DNA of 64,000 nucleotides from Streptomyces sp. NBC_00433 (GTDB lineage Bacteria; Actinomycetota; Actinomycetes; Streptomycetales; Streptomycetaceae), in contig CP107926.1 of the NCBI GenBank assembly GCA_036015235.1, positions 6,819,501 to 6,883,500 on the forward strand. The letters run 5' to 3'. The translations under genes were made by a program, and so were the position numbers. Of the stretch, positions 16,644-24,313 are shown piece after piece. Within the stretch, counting starts at the first letter, position 1; each line of letters starts with the position of its first letter. The notes beneath the pieces were generated by a model. It did not search any database. It was not told the DNA's origin and saw only the letters and a list, made by a program, of their open reading frames with translations.

Positions 16644-16775
16644 ATGACCCGACCCCGTATCAGCGCGGCGAACGGCCCGCACCACCCGACCTCGGGCAGC
16701 ACCGCCGTCCACGGCCGCGGCGGCAAGGGCGCCGACGCCGCCGGCGCGGCCGACCAGGCCTGGACGCTCTCCTGA
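16644..16775 (+). CDS. 43-residue peptide of unknown function
   Basis: The ATG is preceded by AGGAGG at 8-base spacing, the strongest ribosome site in the area, and lies within the transcript expected from the promoter at 16462. The peptide is MTRPRISAANGPHH followed by a Gly/Ala/Ser-rich segment ending DQAWTLS. It has no signal peptide or transmembrane helix. I do not recognise it; it could be a leader peptide or a small conserved protein co-transcribed with the GH18 gene. Low complexity means coding status is unproven. Confidence 0.45.
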   Translation: MTRPRISAANGPHHPTSGSTAVHGRGGKGADAAGAADQAWTLS

Positions 16776-16867
16776 CCTGACACCCCCGAACACCCGGTGT
16801 GCGGCCACGGCGGTGGCCGCACACCGGGCGCCGACCCGTCCGTCCCCCCACCCGTACGGAGTTCCCC

Positions 16868-18217
16868 ATGCGTCTCACACACGCCATCGCCTCGCTCTCC
16901 ACCCTCGCGCTCGCCTCCGCGGCGGCACTCGTGGGCGCCGCGTCCGAAGCCCACGCGGCAACAGCGCTGCCCGCCCACTTCGCCGCCCCCTACCTGCAGA
17001 TCGACAGCGGCACCGCCAACGACATGGCCGCGGACATGAACGCGACCGGCCTGAAGTTCTACACGCTGGCCTTCCTCATCCCCAGGTCCGGCTGCACACC
17101 GCAGTGGGAGGCCAGCGGCGACTCGGTCGGCGCCTACGCCTCCCAGATCAACGCGGTCAAGTCGGCGGGCGGCACCGTCATCGTGTCCTTCGGCGGAGCC
17201 GAGGGCGGCGAACTCGCCCAGAGCTGCACCTCGGTGTCATCCCTGACGGCCGCCTACGCCAACGTCGTCAACACCTACGGGATCACCCGCCTCGACTTCG
17301 ACATCGAAGGCGGCACCCTCGGCGACACCGCCGCCAACCAGCGCCGCAACCAGGCCCTTGCGGCACTCCAGGCGCAGAACCCGGCGGTCCAGGTGGCCTA
17401 CACCCTGGCCGTCGACCCCGGCGGCCTGCCCTCCCAGGAATACAACGTCCTCAGTGACGCCAAGAGCAAAGGCGTGAACGTCAGCGCCGTCAACCTGATG
17501 ACCATGGACTTCGGCGACGGCCAGAACGCGCTCAACGACGCCGAGTCGGCCGCCCGCGCCACCGCGAGCCAGCTCGCGGGTCTGTACGGCATCTCCACCT
17601 CGGCCGCCTACGGACGTATCGGACTGACCCCGATCGCCGGCCAGAACGACGACAACGAGTACTTCTCGCAGTCCGACGCGCAGACCCTGGAGACCTTCGC
17701 CGCCGCCAACGGCGTGCAGGAGCTGTCCTTCTGGGAGGTGGACTACTACGACAAGGCCACCGGCTACGCCTACTCGCGCATCTTCAACCAGCTCACCGGG
17801 GGCAGCACCGGCGGCGGTGGCGGCGGGACCGGCAAGACCGGCCAGATCACCGGCTACGGCGGCAAGTGCGTGGACGTGGCGGCCGCGAACAGCGCCAACG
17901 GGACGGCCGTCCAGCTCTACGACTGCAACGGCAGCGGCGCACAGCAGTGGACGGTGGGCACCGACGGAACGGTGCGCGCCCTGGGCAAGTGCCTGGACGT
18001 GGCGTCCGCGGGCACGGCCGACGGCAGCAAGGTGCAGCTCTACGACTGCAACGGCACGGCGGCCCAGGCCTGGCAGCACCAGTCCAACGGCGAGCTGGTG
18101 AACACCGGTTCGGGCAAGTGCCTGGACGCCACCGGCAACAGCTCGGCCAACGGCACCCGGCTGCAGATATGGACCTGCTTCGGCAGCGCCAACCAGCAGT
18201 GGACGCTGCCCAGTTGA
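16868..18217 (+). CDS. Secreted GH18 chitinase-like protein with C-terminal ricin-type lectin
   Basis: The protein has 449 residues. A signal peptide (RLTHAIASLSTLALASAAALVGAASEAHA) leads into a GH18-type barrel. The catalytic motif LDFDIEGG has its glutamate at E147; strand FYTLAFLIPRSGCTPQWEA and the SFGGAEGGE motif are also present, as in secreted bacterial GH18 proteins. A glycine linker (GGSTGGGGGG) precedes a trefoil lectin with three repeats (GKCVDVAAANSANG, GKCLDVASAGTADG, GKCLDATGNSSANG) and QQW motifs. It should bind and cleave GlcNAc-containing glycans outside the cell. Start ATG 16868 follows CGGAG. Confidence 0.9.
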   Translation: MRLTHAIASLSTLALASAAALVGAASEAHAATALPAHFAAPYLQIDSGTANDMAADMNATGLKFYTLAFLIPRSGCTPQWEASGDSVGAYASQINAVKSAGGTVIVSFGGAEGGELAQSCTSVSSLTAAYANVVNTYGITRLDFDIEGGTLGDTAANQRRNQALAALQAQNPAVQVAYTLAVDPGGLPSQEYNVLSDAKSKGVNVSAVNLMTMDFGDGQNALNDAESAARATASQLAGLYGISTSAAYGRIGLTPIAGQNDDNEYFSQSDAQTLETFAAANGVQELSFWEVDYYDKATGYAYSRIFNQLTGGSTGGGGGGTGKTGQITGYGGKCVDVAAANSANGTAVQLYDCNGSGAQQWTVGTDGTVRALGKCLDVASAGTADGSKVQLYDCNGTAAQAWQHQSNGELVNTGSGKCLDATGNSSANGTRLQIWTCFGSANQQWTLPS

Positions 18218-18231
18218 TCCACCGGGCCGAC

Positions 18232-18638
18232 GTGCCCCGCCGCCCCTTCCCGCCACCGGACACGCACGCGCCTCCCCCGCGGCGGCCGGACCCTCGTCGC
18301 CGTCGCCGCGGTGGCGGCCGGCGCGCTGCTCGCCCCGGGCGCGCCGGCGGCCGCCGGTCGTGGTCAACCAGACCGCGGCCGGCCGGCCCTTCACGCTACG
18401 GGCCGGCGGGACGGGCGTGGGCAACGGCGCGAAGATCCAGCTGTGGGCCTACGGCGGCGGCTCCAACCAGCAGTGGAAGCCGGTCGCCGCGGCCAACGGG
18501 ACGTACACGCCGAGCCCGCGGAGCAATACCGGCGAGTGCCTGGACGTCACCGACACCTCCACCGCAGACGGCGCCCGCCTACAGCAGTGGTCCTGCACCG
18601 GCGGTTCCGCCCAGGCCTTCACCATCACCGCGCAGTAG
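18232..18638 (+). pseudogene. Decayed secreted ricin-type lectin
   Basis: One frame encodes a signal-peptide-like stretch (GGRTLVAVAAVAAGALLAPGAPAAA) near 18281-18355 without a usable start. The next frame continues with a lectin segment VNQTAAGRPFTLRAGG...QLWAYGGGSNQQWKPV...TGECLDVTDTSTADGARLQQWSCTGG to a stop at 18638. A frameshift near 18355 separates them, and only about two of the three trefoil repeats remain. A GTG at 18360 could express the 92-residue lectin part in the cytoplasm, but I consider the locus broken. Confidence 0.6.
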
Positions 18639-18654
18639 CCGCGTTCCGCGCGAT

Positions 18655-18691
18655 CTCCGTGGGCGGCCGGGACCGCCGGCCGGCCACGGAG
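18655..18691. terminator. Terminator hairpin between convergent genes
   Basis: A 16-bp stem with one mismatch (18655-18670 with 18676-18691) and a 5-nt loop lies between the lectin remnant and the convergent LysR gene. Confidence 0.7.
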
Positions 18692-18707
18692 ATGCGAACG
18701 ACAGGCC

Positions 18708-19598
18708 TCAACTGCGGCCGGGTCCGGTGAAGGCCCGCCGGCAGTGGCCGAGCAGTTCGCGCACCGCGGGGCTGTGCGCGGTCCTCCAGACCAGGGCCAG
18801 CACGGCGGGTGCCTCGACGCCGTCGATGGTGCGGGCGGTGAGCAGGCCGCCGTAGCCCGCGGCCATCGACTCGCTGAGGACGGCGACGCCGAGTCCGCGG
18901 GCCGCGAGGTGGGCGATGGCGTCCGCCGCGCCGGCTTCCAGGGCGATCGCGGGGTGGAGGCCCTGTGCCGCGCAGGCGTGGTCGAACACCGTGCGCAGAC
19001 CCGTGCCGGGGGGCATGCACACGATCGGGTGGGCGACGACGTCGCGCAGGGTGACCCGCGGCAGCCCGGCCAGGGGGTGCCCGGCGGGGACCGCCGCGAC
19101 GAGCCGTTCGCTGATGATCGTCATCGCCTCAAGACCGGCGGGAGCGGCCGTCGCGGTCCCGACGAGGGCCAGGTCGAGAGTGCCGGCCCGTACCCCCTCG
19201 GCGAGCCGGTCGGAATTGTCCTCGGCCAGCGAGACGTCCACGCCGGGATGCGCCCGGTGGAATGCGGCGAGGGCGTCGAAAAGCGGTGTGACCGTGCAGC
19301 CGACGACCATCCCGACCGCCAGCCGTCCCCTGATCAGGCCGGTCACCTCGCTCACCGCCTGGCCGACCGCCCCGGCCGCTGCGAGCGCGGCGCGGGCGTG
19401 TTCGAGCGCCGCCTTCCCGGCCACCGTGAGGGTGGCGGTGCGGGCCGACCGGTCGAACAGCTCGGCGCCCAGCTCGCGTTCCAGCTGCCGGATCTGGGCG
19501 CTGACGCCGGACTGGCTGATGTGCACCCGCTCGGCCGCCCGCGTGAAACTCCGCTCTTCCGCGACCGCGACGAAATACTCCAGCTGCCTCAGGTCCAT
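18708..19598 (-). CDS. LysR-family transcriptional regulator
   Basis: The protein has 296 residues from ATG 19598. MDLRQLEYFVAVAEERSFTRAAERVHISQSGVSAQIRQLERELGAELFDRSARTATLT is a standard LysR winged helix, followed by an inducer-binding domain (GRLAVGMVVGCTV, DLALVGTATA, VVAHPIVCMPPGTGLRTVFDHAC). The open frame extends far upstream, but that part encodes the translated tandem repeat and is not LysR-like. It is divergent from the NTF2-like gene, its probable target. Confidence 0.9.
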   Translation of the reverse strand: MDLRQLEYFVAVAEERSFTRAAERVHISQSGVSAQIRQLERELGAELFDRSARTATLTVAGKAALEHARAALAAAGAVGQAVSEVTGLIRGRLAVGMVVGCTVTPLFDALAAFHRAHPGVDVSLAEDNSDRLAEGVRAGTLDLALVGTATAAPAGLEAMTIISERLVAAVPAGHPLAGLPRVTLRDVVAHPIVCMPPGTGLRTVFDHACAAQGLHPAIALEAGAADAIAHLAARGLGVAVLSESMAAGYGGLLTARTIDGVEAPAVLALVWRTAHSPAVRELLGHCRRAFTGPGRS

Positions 19599-19668
19599 GA
19601 CTGTGAATTCTAGTTCCCGGAAGGACCAGCTGTTGGACTTCTGATCATCGGGCGGCCACGCTGGGAAG

Positions 19669-19758
19669 GGACCGCAGCGCGACGGACCGCAGCGCGACGG
19701 ATCCGAGCGCGACGGACCGGAGCACGACGGACCGGAGCACGACGGACCGCAGCACGAC
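19669..19758. repeat. Six tandem 15-bp repeats
   Basis: Six consecutive copies of the unit GGACCGSAGCRCGAC (third copy GGATCCGAGCGCGAC) lie between the divergent LysR and NTF2-like genes and stop 3 bp before AGGAGG of the latter. In the minus frame they would encode a CGPSR/S pentapeptide repeat, but nothing supports translation. They could be regulator half-sites or a slippage-prone minisatellite. Confidence 0.85.
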
Positions 19759-19772
19759 GTCAGGAGGAACCC

Positions 19773-20138
19773 ATGCCGGGATACGAGAAGGCCATGCGGC
19801 CCGAGGACATCACCCGCTTGTTCGTCGAGCGGTCCAACGCCGGTGACGCGGCCGGGGTCGCCGCCCTCTACGAGGAGGACGCGGTGATGGCCTACCCGCC
19901 CGGCGGCCGGACGGTGGGCCGGGAGGCCATCCGGGCGCTCTGGGAGAAGGTGCTGGCCGACCGTCCCCGCTTCGCACCGGAGCAGCCGCTGCCGACGCTG
20001 ATCAGCGGCGACATCGCCCTCACCTCGACCCCGCCGAAGGACGGGGCGGGCGCGCGGGCGCAGGTCGTCAGACGCCAGCCCGACGGAAGCTGGCTGCGCC
20101 TGCTCGACCAGCCCGAATTCGTCCCGCCCGCCGGCTGA
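19773..20138 (+). CDS. SnoaL/NTF2-like protein
   Basis: The protein has 121 residues with an excellent ribosome site (AGGAGG, 19762). The sequence MRPEDITRLFVERSNAGDAAGVAALYEEDAVMAYPPGGRTVGREAIRALWEKVLA is the cone-shaped alpha+beta barrel pattern of the SnoaL-like/DUF4440 (YybH) proteins, and the C-terminus (QVVRRQPDGSWLRLLDQPEF) fits. Members bind or isomerise small hydrophobic ligands, and many have no known activity. It is divergent from the LysR gene, which may regulate it through the tandem repeats. Confidence 0.85.
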   Translation: MPGYEKAMRPEDITRLFVERSNAGDAAGVAALYEEDAVMAYPPGGRTVGREAIRALWEKVLADRPRFAPEQPLPTLISGDIALTSTPPKDGAGARAQVVRRQPDGSWLRLLDQPEFVPPAG

Positions 20139-20205
20139 TCCCCGCGGCCCGTCCGGTGCGGACGGCCCGTCCCACGAGACCACCCGGCGGGTCTAACGTT
20201 CGGGC

Positions 20206-21123
20206 ATGCGTATCGTTTCCCTGCTTCCCGCGGCTACGGACATCGTCGTCGAACTCGGTCTCGGTGAGCACCTCGTGGGGCGCACCCACGAGTGCGACTG
20301 GCCGCCCGAGGTGGTCGCGCCCGTTCCGGTGGTCACGGCTGCGGGCTTCGACCCCGACGCGCTGAGCAGCCGGGAGATATCCCAGGCGGTGGGCGGCGCC
20401 GCGCACCGCGGCTCGTCGCTCTACACGCTGGACGGCGACCTGCTGGCCGAGGCGGCGCCGGATGTGGTGCTGACGCAGGACCTGTGCCAGGTGTGCGCCG
20501 TCTCCTACGAGACGGTGGCGGACTCGGTGCGGGTGCTCGACGGCGCCGGTCCCCGCGTGATCAGCCTGGAGCCGAGGACGCTGCCCGACGTGCTGGCCTG
20601 CGTGGAGCAGGTCGGCGACGTCCTGGGGGTGCCCGAGGTCGCCATCCGGCGGGTGGCCGCGCTGCACCGGCGGCTCGCCGCCGTACGGGCCCAGGTGTCG
20701 GGCCGGCCGCGGCCGCGGGTGGCGGCGATCGAGTGGCTGGACCCGCTGTGGCCCGCCGGGCACTGGGTGCCCGAGCAGATCCGCTGCGCCGGCGGCGAGC
20801 CGCTGCTCGCCGAGCCGGGCGAGCACACCGGGTCGATGGACTGGGCGGCGCTGATCGAGGCGGCACCCGAGGTGATCGTGCTGATGCCCTGCGGCTTCCC
20901 GCCCGAGCGCACCCTGAAGGAGGTCGGCCTGCTGTCGGACCACCCGGCGTGGGCGGACCTGCCGGCCGTCCGCGACGGGCGGGTATGGGTCCTGGACGGC
21001 CCCGCCTACTTCAACCGCCCGGGACCCCGCGTCGTACGCGGCGCCGAGCTCCTGGCGTACGTCCTGCACGGGGTCCGGCCGCCCGAGCCCGTCACCGAGG
21101 CGGAGGCCTGCCGGCTGCCGTAG
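20206..21123 (+). CDS. Cobalamin-binding (BtuF-like) protein without signal peptide
   Basis: The protein has 305 residues. MRIVSLLPAATDIVVELGLGEHLVGRTHECDWP, PDVVLTQDLCQVCAVSY, SLEPRTLPDVLACVEQVGDVLG and MPCGFPPERTLKEV match the class III periplasmic-binding fold of cobalamin/iron substrate-binding proteins. It begins directly at the first beta strand, so there is no signal peptide or lipobox. Such orphan cytoplasmic forms are common in actinomycetes, and their role is not established. There is no Shine-Dalgarno; TAACGT at 20194 lies where a -10 box for a leaderless mRNA would be. Confidence 0.8.
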   Translation: MRIVSLLPAATDIVVELGLGEHLVGRTHECDWPPEVVAPVPVVTAAGFDPDALSSREISQAVGGAAHRGSSLYTLDGDLLAEAAPDVVLTQDLCQVCAVSYETVADSVRVLDGAGPRVISLEPRTLPDVLACVEQVGDVLGVPEVAIRRVAALHRRLAAVRAQVSGRPRPRVAAIEWLDPLWPAGHWVPEQIRCAGGEPLLAEPGEHTGSMDWAALIEAAPEVIVLMPCGFPPERTLKEVGLLSDHPAWADLPAVRDGRVWVLDGPAYFNRPGPRVVRGAELLAYVLHGVRPPEPVTEAEACRLP

Positions 21124-21129
21124 CGCGCA

Positions 21130-21162
21130 CCGCGCCGCCCGCCTGGCAGGCGGGCGGCGCGG
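21130..21162. terminator. Bidirectional terminator hairpin
   Basis: There is a perfect 14-bp GC stem (21130-21143 with 21149-21162) with a 5-nt loop between convergent genes. Confidence 0.8.
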
Positions 21163-21188
21163 CGCGGTGGGGGGTGGCGCTTCGGGGG

Positions 21189-22391
21189 TCAGGAGCAGGC
21201 GGTGCCGTTCAGGGTGAAGCCGCTCGGGGCCGCGAAGGCTCCGCTGGACGTGCCCTGGAAGCCGAAGGACTGGGAGCCGCCGGCCGGGATCTGCGCGTTG
21301 TAGGACAGGTTCGTGGCCGTGACGGCGCCGGAGGACGGGCTCAGGGTGGCGTTCCAGACGCTGGTGACCGTCTGGCCCGACCGGAGGGTGAAGCCCAGCC
21401 GCCAGCCGTTGACCGCACTGGAGCCGGTGTTGGCGACCGTGACGTTCGCGGAGAAGCCGCCGCTCCAACTCTGCGGGGTGAAGGTCACCTTGCAGCCCGA
21501 CGAGCCGGAGCCGCCGGTGGTGCCGCCGGTCGTGGACCCGCCCGTGGTCGTACCGCCGGTCGTGCTGCCGCCGGTGCTCGTACCGCCCGTGGTCGAGCCG
21601 CCGCCGATGTTCACCGTGGAGGAGAAGGACGTCACCGCCAGGCCCGCGCCGTTCTGCCAGGGCTCGAAACCGGCCTGCACGCTGGTGAGATACCAGGAGT
21701 TCTGCGCCAGCCCGCGGTTGATCGCCTCGTTGGCGAAGGCCTTGACGTCGAAGCTCCAGCTGCCGATCGCCGAGGGGGCGACGAAGGAGATGACGTCGTT
21801 GCCGCCGTTGTTGCCGGTCCACACGTCCCAACTGCGCCCGCCCACGCTGGCGGTGCCGACCTTGGAGCCGACCGGCTGGACCGAGCCGACGTGGTTGAAC
21901 CACACCATGATCTCGGTCCTGTTGACGCCGTCCTTCTTGGCCGTCGGGTCGAGCCAGATGTCGTAGGCGGCGTCGAAGACCGCGTTGCCGACGTAGGTGT
22001 AGGAGATGCTGGTCGGAGCGCTGCCGATGGCGCTGAGCTGCGCCGGCAGGTTGGTGCCCGGCGAGCAGTTGGTGTAGTGGCAGCCGTTGTAGATCGACGG
22101 GTACGACTTGGGGGCCCCGTTGAGGGGGACGGAACCGTCGGCCTGGGTGACCTGGAAGCCGCTGCCGGTGACGTTGATGCACTGGGTCGCGCTGGTGCCC
22201 CAGCGGTTGTTCTGCACGACGTAGCGGCCCTGGATCGTGGTCGTGCCGTACTGCGTGCAGATCTGGGTGTCCGCGTGGGCGGCCGGTGCGGCGGTCAGGG
22301 TGATCAGGCCGCCCACGGCGAGGCCGAGGGCCGCCAGGGCCGCGACGGCGGCCTTGCGGGTGGATCGGAAAGCTTGCTGGAGAGACTTCAT
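21189..22391 (-). CDS. Secreted GH12 endoglucanase with C-terminal CBM2
   Basis: The protein has 400 residues. After the signal peptide (MKSLQQAFRSTRKAAVAALAALG...APAAHA) comes a GH12 beta-jelly-roll of about 225 residues. The catalytic pair is E160 in TEIMVWFNH (nucleophile) and E243 in AGFEPWQNG (acid/base), both intact. A Gly/Ser/Thr linker built from GGSTTGGT repeats leads to a CBM2 (GCKVTFTPQSWSGGFSANVTVANTG...GWRLGFTL...WNATLSP...FTLNGTACS). It should cut beta-1,4-glucan and bind cellulose. A CebR-type palindrome 87 bp upstream suggests cello-oligosaccharide induction. Confidence 0.94.
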   Translation of the reverse strand: MKSLQQAFRSTRKAAVAALAALGLAVGGLITLTAAPAAHADTQICTQYGTTTIQGRYVVQNNRWGTSATQCINVTGSGFQVTQADGSVPLNGAPKSYPSIYNGCHYTNCSPGTNLPAQLSAIGSAPTSISYTYVGNAVFDAAYDIWLDPTAKKDGVNRTEIMVWFNHVGSVQPVGSKVGTASVGGRSWDVWTGNNGGNDVISFVAPSAIGSWSFDVKAFANEAINRGLAQNSWYLTSVQAGFEPWQNGAGLAVTSFSSTVNIGGGSTTGGTSTGGSTTGGTTTGGSTTGGTTGGSGSSGCKVTFTPQSWSGGFSANVTVANTGSSAVNGWRLGFTLRSGQTVTSVWNATLSPSSGAVTATNLSYNAQIPAGGSQSFGFQGTSSGAFAAPSGFTLNGTACS

Positions 22392-22477
22392 GCTGTCCCT
22401 TTCGGCAGGCACGGAGGTGGGGGGAGGTGCAAGCGTCGGCGGGAGCCTGTCCCATTCGGTTTCGACGAATTCGATTA

Positions 22478-22491
22478 TGGGAGCGCTCCCA
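22478..22491. promoter_or_regulatory. CebR-type operator (TGGGAGCGCTCCCA)
   Basis: This perfect 14-bp palindrome is identical to the operator recognised by the LacI-family repressor CebR upstream of Streptomyces cellulase genes (established knowledge). It lies 87 bp upstream of the GH12 start, and 174 bp ahead of the PAS-SpoIIE start on the other side. Confidence 0.88.
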
Positions 22492-22664
22492 CACCGCTCC
22501 GAGAACGGGACGATAGGGCGCCGCCGCGAGCGTGGCAAGAGTTACGTCCGTATCGGCTGTACGGACGAGTTGCGCGAGCGCCTGCGGAGGACCGCCGGGC
22601 GGGTGGGATTGACTGGCCGTCGCACGAGGACCTGTGGGCGGGCGAGTGGCAGCGAGGAGCCGGG

Positions 22665-23918
22665 GTGGCGGGACGTGACGGGGGAGCCGGGCTGGACTAC
22701 GCGGCCCTCTTCGACGCGGTGCCCGCCGCCTGCGTGGTGCTCGACCGGGAGCTGGCGATCGTCGCCGCCAACGAAGCGTACGCCGAGGTCGCCGGGCGCC
22801 CCGCGGCCGAACTCACCGGGCGGTCCTTCTTCGACGCCTTCCCGCCCGACCCGGACGACCCGACGTCGGGCGGGGCCGAGGCCCAGCGCGAGGCTCTCGA
22901 AGCGGTGCTGGCCTCGGGGCGCGGCAACATGCTGCTCCTCCAGCGCTTCTCGATTCCCCGGGCCGGCGGGACGGGCGAGTTCGAGTCGCGCTGGTGGAAT
23001 GTCGCGAACCGGCCGCTCGTCGGGGCCGACGGGCAGGTGGACCTGATCATCCACCGCGTGGAGGACGTCACCGCCTTCGTCAGGTCGGAGCACGCGGCCG
23101 CGGAACCCGAGCCCGACACGGAGCGTACGACAGCGCCGCATGCCGAACTCTTCAGCCGGGCCGAGCAGTTGGCGCAGGACCACTCCCGGCTGCAGAAGTC
23201 GACGGCCCGCAGCCACGACGTGGCCCTCGCGCTCCAGCAGGCCATGCTCGCCACCCCCGACCTGGACGCGCACCCCGAGATCGCGGTGCGCTACCGGCCG
23301 GCGCTGCGCGGCATGAACGCCTGCGGCGACTGGTACGACGTGGTGGACCTGCCCGAGGGGCGGCTCGGCCTGACCGTCGGCGACGTGGTGGGCCACGGGG
23401 TGAGCGCCGCCAGCGTCATGGGCATGCTGCGCAGCGCGCTCAGCGCCGCCATCCGGGTCGCCGACGGGCCCAGCGGCGCGCTGGAGGCGCTGGGGCTGTA
23501 CTCGCGCTCGATGCAGGGCGCGACGGCCACCACGACCTTCGCCTGCCAGGTCTTCCCGGTCAGCCGGCTGCTGATGTACAGCAGCGCAGGCCACCCGCCG
23601 CCGGTGCTCATGCGCCCCGACGGGACCTACCAACTGCTCGACGGCGCCACCGACCCGCCGCTCGGCGTACGGCTCGAACACGTCCCCAGGCCGCAGGCCA
23701 CCGCCGAATACCGGGCGGGCGACCTGCTGGTGCTGTACACCGACGGCCTGATCGAACGCCGCGGCGAGGACATCGACGCGGGCCTGGCCCGCCTGGTCGC
23801 CGTCACGTGCGAACTCCGCGGCCTGCCGCCCGAGGAACTGGCCGACGGCCTGCTGCGCGCCCTGGCCAACCCCGACGGCCAGCAGGACGACATCTCCTTG
23901 ATGGTGACCCGGCTCTGA
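22665..23918 (+). CDS. PAS-domain PP2C/SpoIIE-type phosphatase
   Basis: GTG 22665 follows GAGGAG at good spacing and starts the domain cleanly, giving 417 residues. A PAS sensor occupies about residues 10-130 (LDYAALFDAVPAACVVLDRELAIVAANEAYAEVAGRPAAELTGRSFFDAFPP and IIHRVEDVTAFV). A short helical linker follows, then a SpoIIE-like phosphatase (ALALQQAMLATP, RYRPA...CGDWYDVVDLP, VGDVVGHGVSAASVMG, YSSAGHPPPVLM, LLVLYTDGLIERRGE, QQDDISLMVTRL). It probably dephosphorylates an anti-anti-sigma factor in response to a PAS ligand or redox signal. The open frame upstream to 20292 is a shadow of the cobalamin-binding gene. Confidence 0.9.
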   Translation: MAGRDGGAGLDYAALFDAVPAACVVLDRELAIVAANEAYAEVAGRPAAELTGRSFFDAFPPDPDDPTSGGAEAQREALEAVLASGRGNMLLLQRFSIPRAGGTGEFESRWWNVANRPLVGADGQVDLIIHRVEDVTAFVRSEHAAAEPEPDTERTTAPHAELFSRAEQLAQDHSRLQKSTARSHDVALALQQAMLATPDLDAHPEIAVRYRPALRGMNACGDWYDVVDLPEGRLGLTVGDVVGHGVSAASVMGMLRSALSAAIRVADGPSGALEALGLYSRSMQGATATTTFACQVFPVSRLLMYSSAGHPPPVLMRPDGTYQLLDGATDPPLGVRLEHVPRPQATAEYRAGDLLVLYTDGLIERRGEDIDAGLARLVAVTCELRGLPPEELADGLLRALANPDGQQDDISLMVTRL

Positions 23919-24109
23919 CAATGTCCGACCCTGCCGGCGTTCGGTCAAGAGCGGTGACCGAATTGGTCTGGACCGGGATTCGGGTGCCGGCGGCCCTGCG
24001 GCCGCGCCGGCGGAAAACGGGCAGGTCGACGTGCGCCGTCAAGTCGATCTTGTTCAAGTCATTGACGAGTTCGCGTCACGCGCTGAGACTCCATCACGAT
24101 CCTGTTGGG

Positions 24110-24123
24110 TGAGAGCGCTTCCA
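24110..24123. promoter_or_regulatory. CebR-like operator upstream of the laminarinase gene
   Basis: TGAGAGCGCTTCCA differs from the CebR palindrome at two positions, and keeps the central GAGCGCT core. It lies 191 bp before the GH16 start. The rest of the 23919-24313 spacer shows no gene. Confidence 0.55.
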
Positions 24124-24313
24124 AGCCGCTGACTCGAAGGTTTCCTCGACGGAGGACGCTTGTCGTCGATTGAGGCGTGTAGGCGTGATCTGCACGGACC
24201 GCACATCCCGTTCACTTCCTGAACGGGCGGAATTTCCCGGGGTTTTCCGGGCGGTGCCCGTTTCGACCGCTTCGGCCAACCCCCCCACGTACGGGAGAAA
24301 GGTCGTCACGCCC

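Noticed and set aside
19600..20183. Upstream extension of the LysR frame (491 residues)
   Set aside because: It translates the 15-bp tandem repeats and the antisense of the NTF2-like gene.
20292..22664. N-terminal extension of the PAS-SpoIIE frame (1208 residues)
   Set aside because: The extra part overlaps the cobalamin-binding and GH12 genes and has no domain; the real start is GTG 22665.
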